Source of the DNA: Carboxylicivirga sediminis
GTDB lineage: Bacteria; Bacteroidota; Bacteroidia; Bacteroidales; Marinilabiliaceae
Direction of reading: 5' to 3'
NCBI RefSeq assembly: GCF_018156225.1
Contig: NZ_JAGTAR010000034.1
Span: forward strand, 1-60,087
Length of the DNA stretch: 60,087 bases
Part shown: one piece after another, positions 56,001 to 60,087 of the stretch
How positions within the stretch are numbered: position 1 is the stretch's first letter
How the letters are laid out: every line of letters starts with the position of its first letter
Program-made: the position numbers and the translations under genes
The notes under the pieces: model-generated
The model's database searches: none
Told to the model about the DNA's origin: nothing
What the model saw: only the letters and a program-made list of their open reading frames with translations

Positions 56001-56779
56001 TTACGGTTAATAACGAGGCTGGTTGTTTCCCATTGGAAGTGAAGTTTACGAACTATTCGGTGGGCGGAAGTGCGTTTACCTGGGAATTTGGTGATGGAGG
56101 AACAACAACTGAAAGAAGCCCGGTTTACACTTATCAGAATCCGGGAACATATACAGCTGTATTAACGGTAGCTGGTCCCGATGGCAATGATGCTATTTAT
56201 ACTCAGCAAATAATTGTTCATGATCATCCGGTAGCTGATTTCAATGTAGGACCTGAAATTGTGTACCTGCCGCAGGATGAAATCAGGTGTTACGATATGT
56301 CGGTTGATGCGGCCAGTTGGTTCTGGGAGTTTGGTGATGGTCAGACTTCTACCGAGCAGAATCCATCATATACTTATGCCAAAGAAGGAGTTTATTCCAT
56401 CAGCCTGACTGTTCAGAATGAGTTTGGTTGCGAAAACAGGTATACGCAATCAGATGCCGTAACAGCGTTGTTGAGTGGATTTATTGAGTTTCCTAATGCC
56501 TTTAAACCACGTCCTGGAGGCGCAGGTAATTCGGGTACAATTGGTGAGCGAAATGATGCTATATTTAAACCTAAACACCGCGATGTTGAAGTGTACCATA
56601 TTCAGATATTCAACCGTTGGGGACAGCTGATTTTTGAGTCGCACAACGTAGAAGAAGGATGGGATGGCAATTATAAAGGCCAACTGGCACCGCAGGCTGT
56701 ATACGTTTATAAGGTAGCAGGTAAGTTTACCAATGGACGCGAGTTCAGCAAAGCAGGTAGTATATTATTAGTGAGATAA
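38027..56779 (+). CDS. Giant SprB-like surface protein with T9SS type B signal
   Basis: A 6250-residue exported protein. The signal peptide ends near AVGQ (residue about 37); Met17 (38075) is an alternative start. Residues about 40-1235 hold Ig-like modules with recurrent FCQGDP/YCxxxP openings and an Asp-Pro-rich loop near 1067-1090. About 31 SprB-like repeats follow (about 1236-3930), each with VxCxGxNDGxI, GGSGxYxYxW and VTDxxGC elements. A few mixed Ig/PKD-like modules (3950-4400) lead to 19 repeats of about 82 residues (4408-5988) with AGxDxxxC, GxWxVxxGxGxFDD and NxFRWTxxxxxC elements. Two PKD domains (WEFGDG) precede the type B signal, from IEFPNAFKP through FNRWGQLIFES and GWDGNYKG to LLVR. 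SprB of Flavobacterium johnsoniae is a motile gliding adhesin; a similar adhesive role is inferred. The PorP/SprF partner starts 5 bases later. Confidence 0.95.
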   Translation: MGVNTQALIGYRLKKRMASSMLILVLLLISGVKAVGQIYQYDNKCTGGVIYASEVLANAIGAGANIPLADQTGGVFVTSDPDLILAGNDENAIIYGTKDVGGGQRLDWIVNGITYRINIKKLLGSAGAPIVIDFYTNTPDVCTIPYNAIVYVTIQGGSSFYDITITDETNAVISELFNVSTNITNYPINLGNFSIDKTFTIKAVSDGGACVADVSAVMPVSFTASNIPQTYQLQDINGNTYATGCSSSGVDLYLSNSEDQVTYNVYSGGTHVLGPINGNNTGNQLFLGTVNTIGITSYYVEATHNGSGCQTTMGNMTVNLSNAPVASIAPGTVFEKCFGAPDQFDITLNISPIDQGPWNVVITDGTNDYAFVANTYDDAWRTPNIQATTTFTIKSIVDKNGCVNTVNNGSAQITVNPKPAVTLVGPDRVCMGNSINLGTSVAPVGIVIVDYDWSTGAKGPGLDNINVTPSIQPIHTYDVTVTSDKGCIGSAVKNITVNSLPAVSFTSPKYTFCQDDPSVTLSSVPAAGGSYNIGSAVFDPSIMPVGSQSVTYTYTDVTTGCTNSDTKLFTVNPVPNVSITGLNASYCADAGVLTMQGNPPGGGAVPFGSFTCFPNGGFFNDNGDGTADFNTVQAVADQGPGDYYFSYTAVNSLGCDATATESVTINADLNATVNYTGLANFYCGDDPTQDVTLTGNVPGDGIFTILPAWAATGADAAFVDNGNGTATFNPYKAGGGTFDITYEYTDATGCTGRRTYSTTVGATLVFDLDGQTFCQGDPVQTLSATPVGGYFSIEAPDGTVHSPIANGNSTWFDPTTRMPGIYQISYRYDNGTGCLTSQTYPVEIKKAPYPDFSIEGTGKYCEQQGPVKLTKVTTNPGVFTGTGVTEVSNVYYFNPDIAGEGIHTITFTTDSLGCRSTKTMDVEVVTSPVLDIQVDPSLTYCDNEPGVVIEGLVDGTTSLTGNFTSATNPGGDLLVLNEYAAEGIGLNDGKGWLYPGVGPGNYAVTYIYENPGNGCIYQHTENIQILQSDGANFNGISDGAVLCQGTGIVNLYGLLPNGGTGRFPTQNPADPTPDPTADPDKNTGVINSGALDGEAYFDTRLLSPGNYTLLYEYTNAAGCTNYSEKNFTIVEGPVDVYQVTGGGAYCVDDPVATKGVFIGIDGSTAGVTYELRLGGTPVQTKTGPAGGGPMNFDNRVTDVGTYSVWARLGGCEAPMSGNVNVELYDLLLQLDGVNAVKHVTCFGANDGEVKLVASGGSGNYTFEYSLNGGAWTVNPNTTPDHFINLVPGNYQFRITDQSGTACALPAGREVNVTINSAAAALNVVYTQLSKNGCDCSVPAADCDGAALLTISGGTKYTDLVTYPSGYLVEWPATVTNLSADLLTATHLSEGTYTVNVTDANGCTSSVIVTIEKEADLTLVLNSQDDNQCFGVNTAKARITATGGSGQYQYSYDGGTNWTLPTASTTYETGVLATGNHNILVRDSEHPHCTAGFTVTIVGPASGLVVGVTPAGETCVGDADGYITLNITGGTAPYRYQMDGAGAIMAVPANFEIHGISNGAHTITILDDNNCSVNEVFTIAKAPVIDLSGVVTNATCDSSNDGKVVLTANPANVNYVYSIDAGANWQSSPVFDFLSAGTYNFIVQDNVKGCTAVLNNLVVADDPAIAINPAAAIQHVVCFGEANGSFTAVATGGQPTGSFEYAIATDAGGNPIYQDSPIFSSLPAATYDLWVRNKGTLCEVYQSDYVVINNPAAPLSVSLNSKTDIECVGGNTGEIDIDVNDGWPGYTYQWRNKATNENFGTTQDLNAVTAGKRIAGATYEVVVTDNQGCTFTFEETVTEPSAWNATVSTTPNTITNAATDPAIIGNGTAALSPVSGGSDPATYTYEWFDSSNTSIATGVMAISNLDPGNYYVMITGSAAGCDHRVDFVIGDTTVPLAFDLAKVDAACYGENGKLIVSITGGTPDYTIQYQRNADPVQSISGTSANYHEIAGAAGTYLVTVLDNSGGTVTQTITIIQPDAFTVSGIENYDNCEAAIDVTISETDDYRVTWVVPAGAPAIAVRTINSGNSFTESGLTYAGDYIVTVENIASGCIQSDIITLREPKLTVVEDLTQHKDLLCNAADNGYLAVSVTGREPGHVFNYIWQNVTTGAPSIDTGSTPSIGSAHAVDAGVWQVTVTSSDNCVAVLGGMIITEPDALTLSDPLVKNITTCSSHDDGQVEVSVSGGTAPYTVTVTNGTITRTQTLSVSAFIFTDLPAGSTYTVSVIDDNTCAPVTKPFVITAPQAVSVTNVDGTISCYGPNDGIISFDITGGVQDASNNHNVYDLVITGDNGFNLGTQIDVLAIPSYTYSLPGLAPGTYTIKVWDNLATVDPASGCPNPAYETSVTLSHLEVTESIINKTCPGGIDNGSIELTIIGSGNYMWVWTYPNGTTVSSPGIISQYNLAAGTYTLSLTDVDRGCPLPPLTYTVDYDRQVEITNWELKDVDCYNQANGSITNITHTATVPPVYTWTGVAAGNENLTEQTNLDVGFYQLEIREPGTGCSAIETFEIKQPDNLHFNLLNTLSCSPFNQRIYVDGLVGGNGVIANYTYRWIGPDGNLLPDVTDNIDVTQEGLYTVTVTDELGKCSLTKSISIEGEMSVVITKQQHVSCFGLADGAIEVSILGGPSDRQFVYNWEVFDGTNWVNTGAPTANASLTNITKGTYRVVVSAVDAINYPCSVTSSDIVITEPLEIQYVNINPINITTCSSAATGAIELAVTGGSGVYYLDYTGDNVTDLVSNDGLFRVDNLTAGLYQLRLSDSNGCVTNPVIEDVPVTAPDPLVLTIDNVATTIDCETEGTGAIVFDIRGGNKDGSGNPHYQITVTGETPRDVYAEGTESYSDLSSGTYVIKVVDMLASTQSACTQLEETVTLELLTVDGLVINNTCASTSNNVGAIRNITISGSTNYDWQWDEVNGDVVSDNNSLNQENLAAGTYILNVTDNDRACTISKEFIVGEDITLNITGVAVPVTCYGANDGKISGVNITGTVDYTFNWSGPGPVDNTRIDGQENLEPGSYLLEVIDNTNGCRVNQTWLIEESPEITYDLEFVVESCEPYERGINVLNPSGGNTSSPADFSYTWRGPGNVVYNGQNLTGLTVGGIYTVTVADNNCSVTKSIDVPKELVITPTITELNCNGNVNGAIAISITGGSGNFSYQWTRNGVAYSNNLDISGLDAATYELTVTDNTETDGSNCTYIWSYDLNAPAPIIVTGTATDIICNGDANGQIAINVSGGSGIYTYNWTTVDGSGLVPANQNQTGLSGGTYTVVVEDSKGCVSAPFDFTVNELEAIDFTFIPTDADCDGANGAIDVTPSGGSGTYAYHWSASDGGVVSAADKNQEDLSGLVSGTYTLKVWDADPLENRTSCFIEKTIQLTKPITIEPTVKNQTCAGTENGEIGIIVNGGTAPYSFVWSTADGNAAKLDVNAQNQSELSPGTYTVEITDSRTVACVKSFDIVVGIDSNIEIISNVSPVNCNGGTDGSITLVQVSGGLAGNYSYNWTGSGTGIVQGQRNQSGLSAGNYVVTVTDDDTGCNVQEAFKVNEPSVLSVSVDNLVDVLCKGDLSGEIRVVASGGTPFIDGVGDPYYEYVWIGPSANLIQDSDTQTGLVAGNYSVTVKDANGCSSATLDIEIQEPATTLSATLDNVIDVSATGGNDGQIFITVSGGTGGKNIAWTGIDLLGNPIPGITQNTVNPRDLVAGTYKVVITDDNGCDVTIDGIVVEEPNMPLTMTVLIDHIKPCHGDGNGAISVTANGGTSPYIITLYDAGNNVIQTVNADALSQSNLAAAVYRVEISDNGGNTISRNDLEITEPSPLVITATVTQHVDCYNASTGAMNFRVDGGVPDASGYYKVTVTGPQGYRSELDNIEEGIDYPLNNLPAGAYWLSVIDDSNGDGAFVLSDNCSAPTTATINQLSAIVDVDNDVTICVGQSAALQLTVSNYPVSAANPLDVTLSDGTTATLTGISTIVNVTPIATTVYSVVDIEDGSGCPKGPGNNGSSATVIVNEQPIAQLSLVGDGEICEGETASLRIRLVEGVSPWSVTYTDGVTSTTLNNINTADRSTIVNVSPVSNTTYSLLSVTDDNGCSGLVAGTVDIIVNESPSVTMAVSGNTTICQGTASALEFTFPTGSPDYSVTISENGVNRTFNATPLVGNVYTLPVSPVVTTNYQLVAVADSKGCSVPISSGTTLTINVENNPADAGVITGDMLACQGSTGTYSVGAIADADSYLWTVPATMGTIVTGNGTNTITVEFLNSFTGSGLITVSGVNSCTTGVSSTIGVTASLLPAKPNTPTGPINICEEETGLRYRIDPVTNASSYTWSIPEGLDFVGDNTGTEIELEVKPAYNNFVGEVKVTATNACGDGLESDPLLVTVSPLPVVNAGTDEFGVCASTHQLNAIDPGAGFTGQWTVTKGTARIVTGEENLFNANVTGISHGENTFVWTVTNNATGCFASDEVSFYNDQVVISASADNNHVCNGEVTVTGTPVYADASHGYWTVIVGSGNIETPSAPTTRITNLGDGLNTIEWTIVKNGCESKATVDVFNNQPTMPVIYDKDGNPATVIDLVCGENFTDISATAPVLVGEVGTWRVVSGSANIGANPNAANINVTDVALGETTITYTMQNGSCIEVATVVLRNNKLNVFAGDDVTQCDDTFTLDATVPEPGVTGQWSIPAGMGTGVFSNGNSATATVSNLGRGANTLRWTLTKNGCESFDEIVITNNSSTVASVGAAQTICAYEAVLTGNTPSAAMGERGFWSVIKGSGTFDDVNAPDTNVTGLAHGENIFRWTIVHNGCSSSADLIVNNLHVDVYAGKDTIICGKTVTLNANTPLPGHTGEWSLIAGEGGGTFKPEDINNPSILIGGLDYGRNGFVWTINNAGCTSSDSIFVTNDNPYYLDSNGDKREISAGDPIYVNSPNAVMVADTPESPGTGIWSLVLGGGDIDNPTNPGTLITNLRQGESIFRWTVTNGTCSYFSDVTITNGAVEQANAGQRDTTCTGEIKLNANEPINALGEWSVLVGNGNFEDKTKFNTVVTNLDKGENHFVWTLYNGSTQSKDTVVIVNNIVAQAYAGLDKAICNTDTFELSAIAPEVGRGTVQWSVVSGGGLFDDVASPSTIVRDLGQGANVLKYRISLGKCYTEAYITISNNTPTTPDAGEDQVICTDSIQLLPNTPAFGTGKWSVASGYADPDPLLSDWAKKLAPGENLLVWTIDNENCKLSDTIKVQNNQPSIAFAGHDREVCESEVVLSANNPEQGVGHWELVAGSGTITDATDRNTLVTGLGNGVNRFRWIIDNNGCISTDEVDIHFNLIEAFAGYDDVICEDYKVLSANAAFPGTGTWGVEAGAGTAIFDDPSDPYTTVRGLQPGPNELLWTINYGGCSSTSKVIITNDSPSPAFAGDNQSLCVSNSTVLSANDPARGDGEWTILNGSGSFSSMIEHNPTVTDLAFGDNIFRWTVTHNSCVSEADVMVSFNRIDAFAGDNKDLCSDEVQLAANTANPGVGTWTIVGGTSQAVFEDINNPNSKVSNLAKGANVLRWTVNYRGCETKSEVVMTNNSPSKAYAGNLQELCIDNTTLDATIPMPGVGEWDVLMGSGTIAEVNNAKTAVTGLSKGDNVFRWTVTNGVCTSIDEVRIINNEPSVPYAGKDEESCQNFMNLKAEAPTFGSGLWSIEQGGGNFDDPTSPTATITNLNPGTNILRWTITQGQCELSHSITVTNNAAAIANAGPDVQDCKDWSQLDANIPQTGLGIGEWSLVSGKGDFDDISGAKTTIRNLGFGENILMWTITNGACFSSDQVTIFNKTPDQAAAGDDRTTCEDYIVLNANIPVDGVGEWTVVSGSGAFDDATKYNTMVTGVGYGENIYKWTIAYGDCVTEDVVVITSNKAYPFAGEDDVTYEPEYAMQAQNPGSFNGVWSVVAGGGTFDDPNFFNTTVRNLPAGKSTFRWTITTDGCEAYDDVIIEYKEVPEAGFTVNNEAGCFPLEVKFTNYSVGGSAFTWEFGDGGTTTERSPVYTYQNPGTYTAVLTVAGPDGNDAIYTQQIIVHDHPVADFNVGPEIVYLPQDEIRCYDMSVDAASWFWEFGDGQTSTEQNPSYTYAKEGVYSISLTVQNEFGCENRYTQSDAVTALLSGFIEFPNAFKPRPGGAGNSGTIGERNDAIFKPKHRDVEVYHIQIFNRWGQLIFESHNVEEGWDGNYKGQLAPQAVYVYKVAGKFTNGREFSKAGSILLVR

Positions 56780-56784
56780 AAACC

Positions 56785-57867
56785 ATGATAAACAATATGC
56801 ACACATTTGAAAGAATACTTAGTTATCTTATAAAGAGCACTTTCGTCTTATGCTGTTTGCTGTCAATCAGTGTCAGGGCGCAAGATGTATCCTTTTCTCA
56901 AATGTATGCTACACCTATGTACCTGAGCCCTTCTTTTACAGGGCTTACTCAAGGTACAAGAATGAGTTTAACGTATCGCGATCAATGGCCAGGTATTGCC
57001 AAAGCCTATCGTTCATATGCTTTGGCAGCCGACCATTTTTTTGATCAGTACAGCAGTGGTCTTGGCATTATGGTTTTGCGCGATGACAGTGGTAATGGTT
57101 TATTGGTAAGGCAGGATATTAGTGCGCTTTATGCCTATGAAATTGAAATTGCCCGGGATATATATGTCAGACCGGGTATTGAGTTCATCTACAAAGAGCG
57201 TAACCTGAGTTTGCTGGATGCCATTTTTCCCTCGGACCAGGGAGATGGAGGTGTAGCCTTGCCAAGTGCCGGAAGTGGAAATAGCGAGTATAATCACAAA
57301 CAGTTTGATGCTGCTGCATCAGCCATGATTTATAACGATAACTTCTGGTTTGGTTTTGCCATGCATAATCTGGTTAAAAGCAATGTGGGCGTCACCGATA
57401 TTGAAACCTATAATCCGTTTAAAACATCGGTGTATGGCGGCTATAAATACCGCTATAAAGATAAAGCCAGACGTAACGATGAACAAAGTATTACGCTAGC
57501 ATTTAACTATCGTATGCAACAAAACTTCAATCAATTGGATATCGGCACCTACTGGTACATTAATCCCATGGAACTTGGCTTGTGGTACCGTGGAATTCCG
57601 TTTGCTTCCAATGGAGGACTCATTAACAACGATGGCCTGATCTTTATTCTCGGCATCAATGTGGGACCAGCACGATTGGCATATAGCTATGACTGGACTT
57701 TGTCAGAATTAAGTGGTTACAGTAATGGCGCCAATGAGTTGAGCTTAATCTATCGGTTTAACCAGTCGGTTAAGAAGCATAAATCAAGAGGCGCTATACC
57801 ATGTAGCGCGCCTGGTTATAGTGGTTCAGGGTCCAAGTACCGAAGAAAAACACGTTCATTCTTCTAA
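56785..57867 (+). CDS. PorP/SprF family T9SS outer-membrane protein (copy 2)
   Basis: A 360-residue protein with a signal peptide ending near VRAQ (about residue 33). Met1 and Met5 are both possible starts. Family blocks are DVSFSQMYATPMYLSPSFTG, YRDQWP, SYALAADHFF and the NQLDIGTYWY and PMELGLWYRGIPF strands. The tail reads IPCSAP followed by SKYRRKTRSFF, matching the tail of the first PorP/SprF protein (PCS, then KYTRKKRRLY). It lies 5 bases downstream of the giant type B substrate, and presumably serves that substrate in secretion or anchoring at the outer membrane. Confidence 0.93.
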   Translation: MINNMHTFERILSYLIKSTFVLCCLLSISVRAQDVSFSQMYATPMYLSPSFTGLTQGTRMSLTYRDQWPGIAKAYRSYALAADHFFDQYSSGLGIMVLRDDSGNGLLVRQDISALYAYEIEIARDIYVRPGIEFIYKERNLSLLDAIFPSDQGDGGVALPSAGSGNSEYNHKQFDAAASAMIYNDNFWFGFAMHNLVKSNVGVTDIETYNPFKTSVYGGYKYRYKDKARRNDEQSITLAFNYRMQQNFNQLDIGTYWYINPMELGLWYRGIPFASNGGLINNDGLIFILGINVGPARLAYSYDWTLSELSGYSNGANELSLIYRFNQSVKKHKSRGAIPCSAPGYSGSGSKYRRKTRSFF

Positions 57868-58001
57868 TCTTTGACCTTGTTTAATCATTCCTAATCGCTT
57901 AGTCTGATTTTACTGATGTATCAGGAATAGCAGATTGTCAAATCACCTGCACTGTTCATTAAAAAAAAGGAGCAAATATTTTTATATGATGGGTAATCAG
58001 T

Positions 58002-58009
58002 TATATTTG
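58002..58009 (+). promoter_or_regulatory. -7 element of the OmpH/Skp-like gene
   Basis: TATATTTG matches TAnnTTTG and lies about 40 bases before the start codon. The -33 position holds TTTT without a G. A GGGAGAG ribosome site precedes the ATG at 58050. Confidence 0.45.
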
Positions 58010-58049
58010 TTCTCCGTTAAATTAAAGGTTAAATTTCACTAGGGAGAGT

Positions 58050-58655
58050 ATGAAACAATTATCAACAGTGCTGAATGGCGTTTTATTAATTGCTGTTATT
58101 ATATTATTTGTATTACATTTTAAAAGCACCGGAACTGACAAAAATACATCGGCTGCAGACGGACAAAGTGCAGGCGGAGAGTTTTTTCCTGTAGCCTATA
58201 TTAATACAGATTCTTTACTTCTGCATTACACTTTTGCCAAGGAAGTTAACGAGCAACTGATGAGCAAAGAAGAAGCGTCAAGAGCTGATTTTAACGAAAA
58301 AGCCAGGGTGTTTCAGCAAGATGCTGTTGAGTTTCAGCGTAAAGTACAAAACAACGGTTTCTTGAGTATGGAACGTGCTCAAAAAGAGCAGCAGCGTTTG
58401 GCCAAAGCAGAGCAGGATTTAGCTCAGTTAAATCAAACACTAACCAATGAGTTGATGAGAGAGCAGGAAAAGCTTAATCGTCAGTTGCGCGATACTTTAA
58501 TCAACTATCTGGAAGAGTACAACAAGCAAAAGCCATACAAGGTGATTTTAAGCAATACACTTGGAGATAATGTGCTATATGGCGCCGCAGGTGTTGATAT
58601 TACCAACGAAATTGTTGAAGTATTAAATGCACGTCATGCTGCATCAAAAAAATAA
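58050..58655 (+). CDS. OmpH/Skp-like periplasmic chaperone, membrane-anchored
   Basis: A 201-residue protein. A single hydrophobic segment (about 9-23) acts as an uncleaved anchor or signal. After a short Ser/Gly linker, VAYINTDSLLLHYTFAKEV starts the OmpH fold, followed by a long charged helix (about 70-160) forming the tentacle-like coiled coil, and the closing strand YKVILSNTLGDNVLYG. Skp-family proteins hold unfolded outer-membrane proteins in the periplasm. The location after two giant secretion genes is suggestive only; the gene has its own promoter and terminator. Confidence 0.85.
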   Translation: MKQLSTVLNGVLLIAVIILFVLHFKSTGTDKNTSAADGQSAGGEFFPVAYINTDSLLLHYTFAKEVNEQLMSKEEASRADFNEKARVFQQDAVEFQRKVQNNGFLSMERAQKEQQRLAKAEQDLAQLNQTLTNELMREQEKLNRQLRDTLINYLEEYNKQKPYKVILSNTLGDNVLYGAAGVDITNEIVEVLNARHAASKK

Positions 58656-58673
58656 TTAATCTATTAATGATTG

Positions 58674-58706
58674 AAAGGCAGAGTTCGTCAGACCTCTGCC
58701 TTTTTT
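58674..58706 (+). terminator. Terminator after the OmpH/Skp-like gene, abutting the next start
   Basis: AAAGGCAGAG at 58674-58683 pairs perfectly with CTCTGCCTTT at 58694-58703, with T residues to 58706. The next gene's ATG is only 8 bases later. Confidence 0.9.
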
Positions 58707-58713
58707 GGTTTTT

Positions 58714-59973
58714 ATGGATATTCTTTCTCAAAAATATTTTGCTAAGCATCAGGTTCAACAGCAGTCTGTTGTTGAGAGTGCAATTAAAGTGGTGGTGCCT
58801 GTCTACCTCGAAGAAGATGATTTGCCTGTGTTGCTGGATAGCCTGAGTGATGCGCTGGCAAAAACACGGCTTGAGGTTGAACTAATACTGGTATTCAATT
58901 ATTCAGAACAGGCCAGTGAGACAGTCAAGGCCAGGCAGCATCGTTTGTACAGTAATATAGATGCTCTAAGTGAAAACTTACCTTTATCGCTGCGTGTAAC
59001 CAAACTCGAAGATTACAATGTGCCTAAAAAGCATGCAGGTGTTGGCCATGCCCGCAAGGTAGGGATGGATTACGCTGCCTGGAGCTATGCCCAACAAGGT
59101 ATTAGCAATGGACTTATAATATCGCTGGACGCCGATTGTACCGTGGCTGATAACTATTTCAAGCATTTAAGCGAACATATCCATTCAAATGCATTAACTG
59201 GAGGTACTATTTATTTTGAACATCCTTTAAGTGGCACGTTAGCTGACGATGTATATGAAGCTATTGCTGAATATGAGTTGCATTTGAGGTATTATGTGCA
59301 GGCATTAAGATATGCTGGGTTTCCTTATGCCTTTCATACAGTTGGCTCATGTTTTTTTGTCACAGCCGAAGCTTATATAAAGGCAGGAGGCATGCCCCGC
59401 AAACAGGCAGGAGAAGACTTCTATTTCTTGCAAAAAGTGATTCCTCAGGGCAATTTTAGTGAAATCAACGGGACTGTGGTTTATCCTTCAGCCAGACCGT
59501 CCGACAGGGTGCCTTTTGGCACAGGGCCTTCCATTAACGAACTATTGCATTCAGGTATGGAATACCAAACCTACAATCTACAAGCTTTTATCGACCTGAA
59601 AGAGTTTCTGGATATTAAGGATGACCTTTATGAGCTGAGCCAGAATGACATCGATGAATTTACGCATCGACTAGGCGGGCGTATGCGAAGCTACCTGATG
59701 AATTCTGATTTTTTTACAGCTCTTAAGCCGATTAAGGATAACTGTGCATCACTGGATGTGTTCAGGAAACGTTTTTACGAGGTTTTTAACGCATTTCGCG
59801 TGGTGAAGTACCTCAATTACACCCACACCCACTTTTTGGAAAAAATGCCTGTTTTCGACGCTGCTTTAAATCTATTGGAGCAAGGCTTTGAACAGTCTGT
59901 TGATGTATTTGAAACAAAGGAATTGTTGCAAGAATATCGATTGATGGAACAAAAACAGACGTATTCAATTTAA
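58714..59973 (+). CDS. Glycosyltransferase family 2-like protein
   Basis: A 419-residue protein. The GT-A type fold begins with IKVVVPVYLEEDDLPVLLDSL (24-44) and has the metal-binding acidic motif SLDADCT near 137-143, then GSCFFVTAEAYIKAGGMP and GEDFYFLQKV, which match the acceptor-site ED block of family 2 enzymes. No transmembrane segment is visible, so it is cytoplasmic or peripheral. The second half (about 290-419) is helical and of unknown role. A TTG at 58705 is in frame but lies within the terminator T-run, so ATG 58714 is preferred. The substrate is unknown. Confidence 0.82.
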   Translation: MDILSQKYFAKHQVQQQSVVESAIKVVVPVYLEEDDLPVLLDSLSDALAKTRLEVELILVFNYSEQASETVKARQHRLYSNIDALSENLPLSLRVTKLEDYNVPKKHAGVGHARKVGMDYAAWSYAQQGISNGLIISLDADCTVADNYFKHLSEHIHSNALTGGTIYFEHPLSGTLADDVYEAIAEYELHLRYYVQALRYAGFPYAFHTVGSCFFVTAEAYIKAGGMPRKQAGEDFYFLQKVIPQGNFSEINGTVVYPSARPSDRVPFGTGPSINELLHSGMEYQTYNLQAFIDLKEFLDIKDDLYELSQNDIDEFTHRLGGRMRSYLMNSDFFTALKPIKDNCASLDVFRKRFYEVFNAFRVVKYLNYTHTHFLEKMPVFDAALNLLEQGFEQSVDVFETKELLQEYRLMEQKQTYSI

Positions 59974-60002
59974 TAAACCTGAGTTCGACGTCAAATTTTG
60001 AA

Positions 60003-60087
60003 CTCAGAACGCTTACAAATAGTGAGTTTCAAGTGTATATTGACGAAAGAATAGCGGGCTATTTTGAGTCGATTACAAGAAGAAAAT
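60003..60087. repeat. Third copy of the dispersed palindromic repeat
   Basis: These 85 bases align with 1-84 with one indel. Shared blocks include CTCA, CGCTTA-AAAT, AGTTTCAAG, GAAAG, TAGCG-GCTAT and GAAAAT. The palindrome here is AATAGCGGGCTATT (60050-60063), again perfectly paired apart from the 2-base centre and differing from the other copies by compensated changes. The element continues past the window end. Confidence 0.75.

Noticed and set aside
58705-58713. TTG start for the glycosyltransferase
   Set aside because: It lies within the T-run of the preceding terminator; ATG at 58714 is in frame and better placed.

Overview
The window reads as chromosome of a Bacteroidota bacterium, most likely a marine, facultatively anaerobic member of Bacteroidales/Marinilabiliales. 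The evidence is two type IX secretion system (T9SS) type B substrates each paired with a PorP/SprF protein, CarboxypepD_reg and SusC-type N-terminal domains, an ECF sigma/anti-sigma pair, DUF4136-type lipoproteins, and Bacteroidota-style promoters (TTTG near -33, TAnnTTTG near -7). The genus is an inference. I see no tRNA, rRNA, insertion sequence, prophage or CRISPR array.

Layout. Bases 1-893 hold no convincing gene: an inverted pair of a dispersed repeat with a covarying palindromic core (1-210) is followed by a degenerate 21-bp tandem array (418-711). Bases 894-9502 are a tight three-gene unit: two PEP-synthase-like ATP-grasp proteins with receiver-like domains, and a glutamate dehydrogenase homologue that has lost two of its active-site lysines. 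From 9.5 to 12.9 kb there are small envelope genes and an Hsp20. Bases 12911-18360 (minus strand) are a PKD-domain T9SS type B protein coupled to a PorP/SprF protein. From 18.6 to 27.3 kb is housekeeping and stress metabolism: proline dehydrogenase, a MATE exporter, tandem Mn-type and Fe-type superoxide dismutases, a nitroreductase, GTP cyclohydrolase I, small beta-barrels and a redoxin. From 27.3 to 31.4 kb lie an ECF sigma factor, an anti-sigma-like TonB-family membrane protein and a divergent von Willebrand A protein with a SusC-like N-terminus. A second 21-bp array lies in the 726-base gap at 31362-32087. It is followed by aroB-aroA (minus), small envelope genes and dprA. Bases 38027-57867 hold a 6250-residue T9SS type B surface protein (about 31 SprB-like repeats, then 19 repeats of about 82 residues) with its own PorP/SprF partner. 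An OmpH/Skp-like protein and a glycosyltransferase close the window, and the last 85 bases are another copy of the repeat that opens it.

How the genes fit together. The two type B proteins and their PorP/SprF partners look like two separate surface-display cassettes; the two partners share a cysteine-containing basic C-terminal tail. The sigma/anti-sigma/vWA group looks like an envelope-sensing unit. The SODs, redoxin and nitroreductase suggest exposure to oxygen.

The best candidate for an undescribed system is the 894-9502 operon, where ATP-grasp proteins lacking the phosphohistidine and PEP domains are co-encoded with an apparently inactive GDH. The second is the pair of 21-bp arrays with higher-order periods of 105 and 84 bp. 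All domain calls come from reading the sequence; no database search was run.
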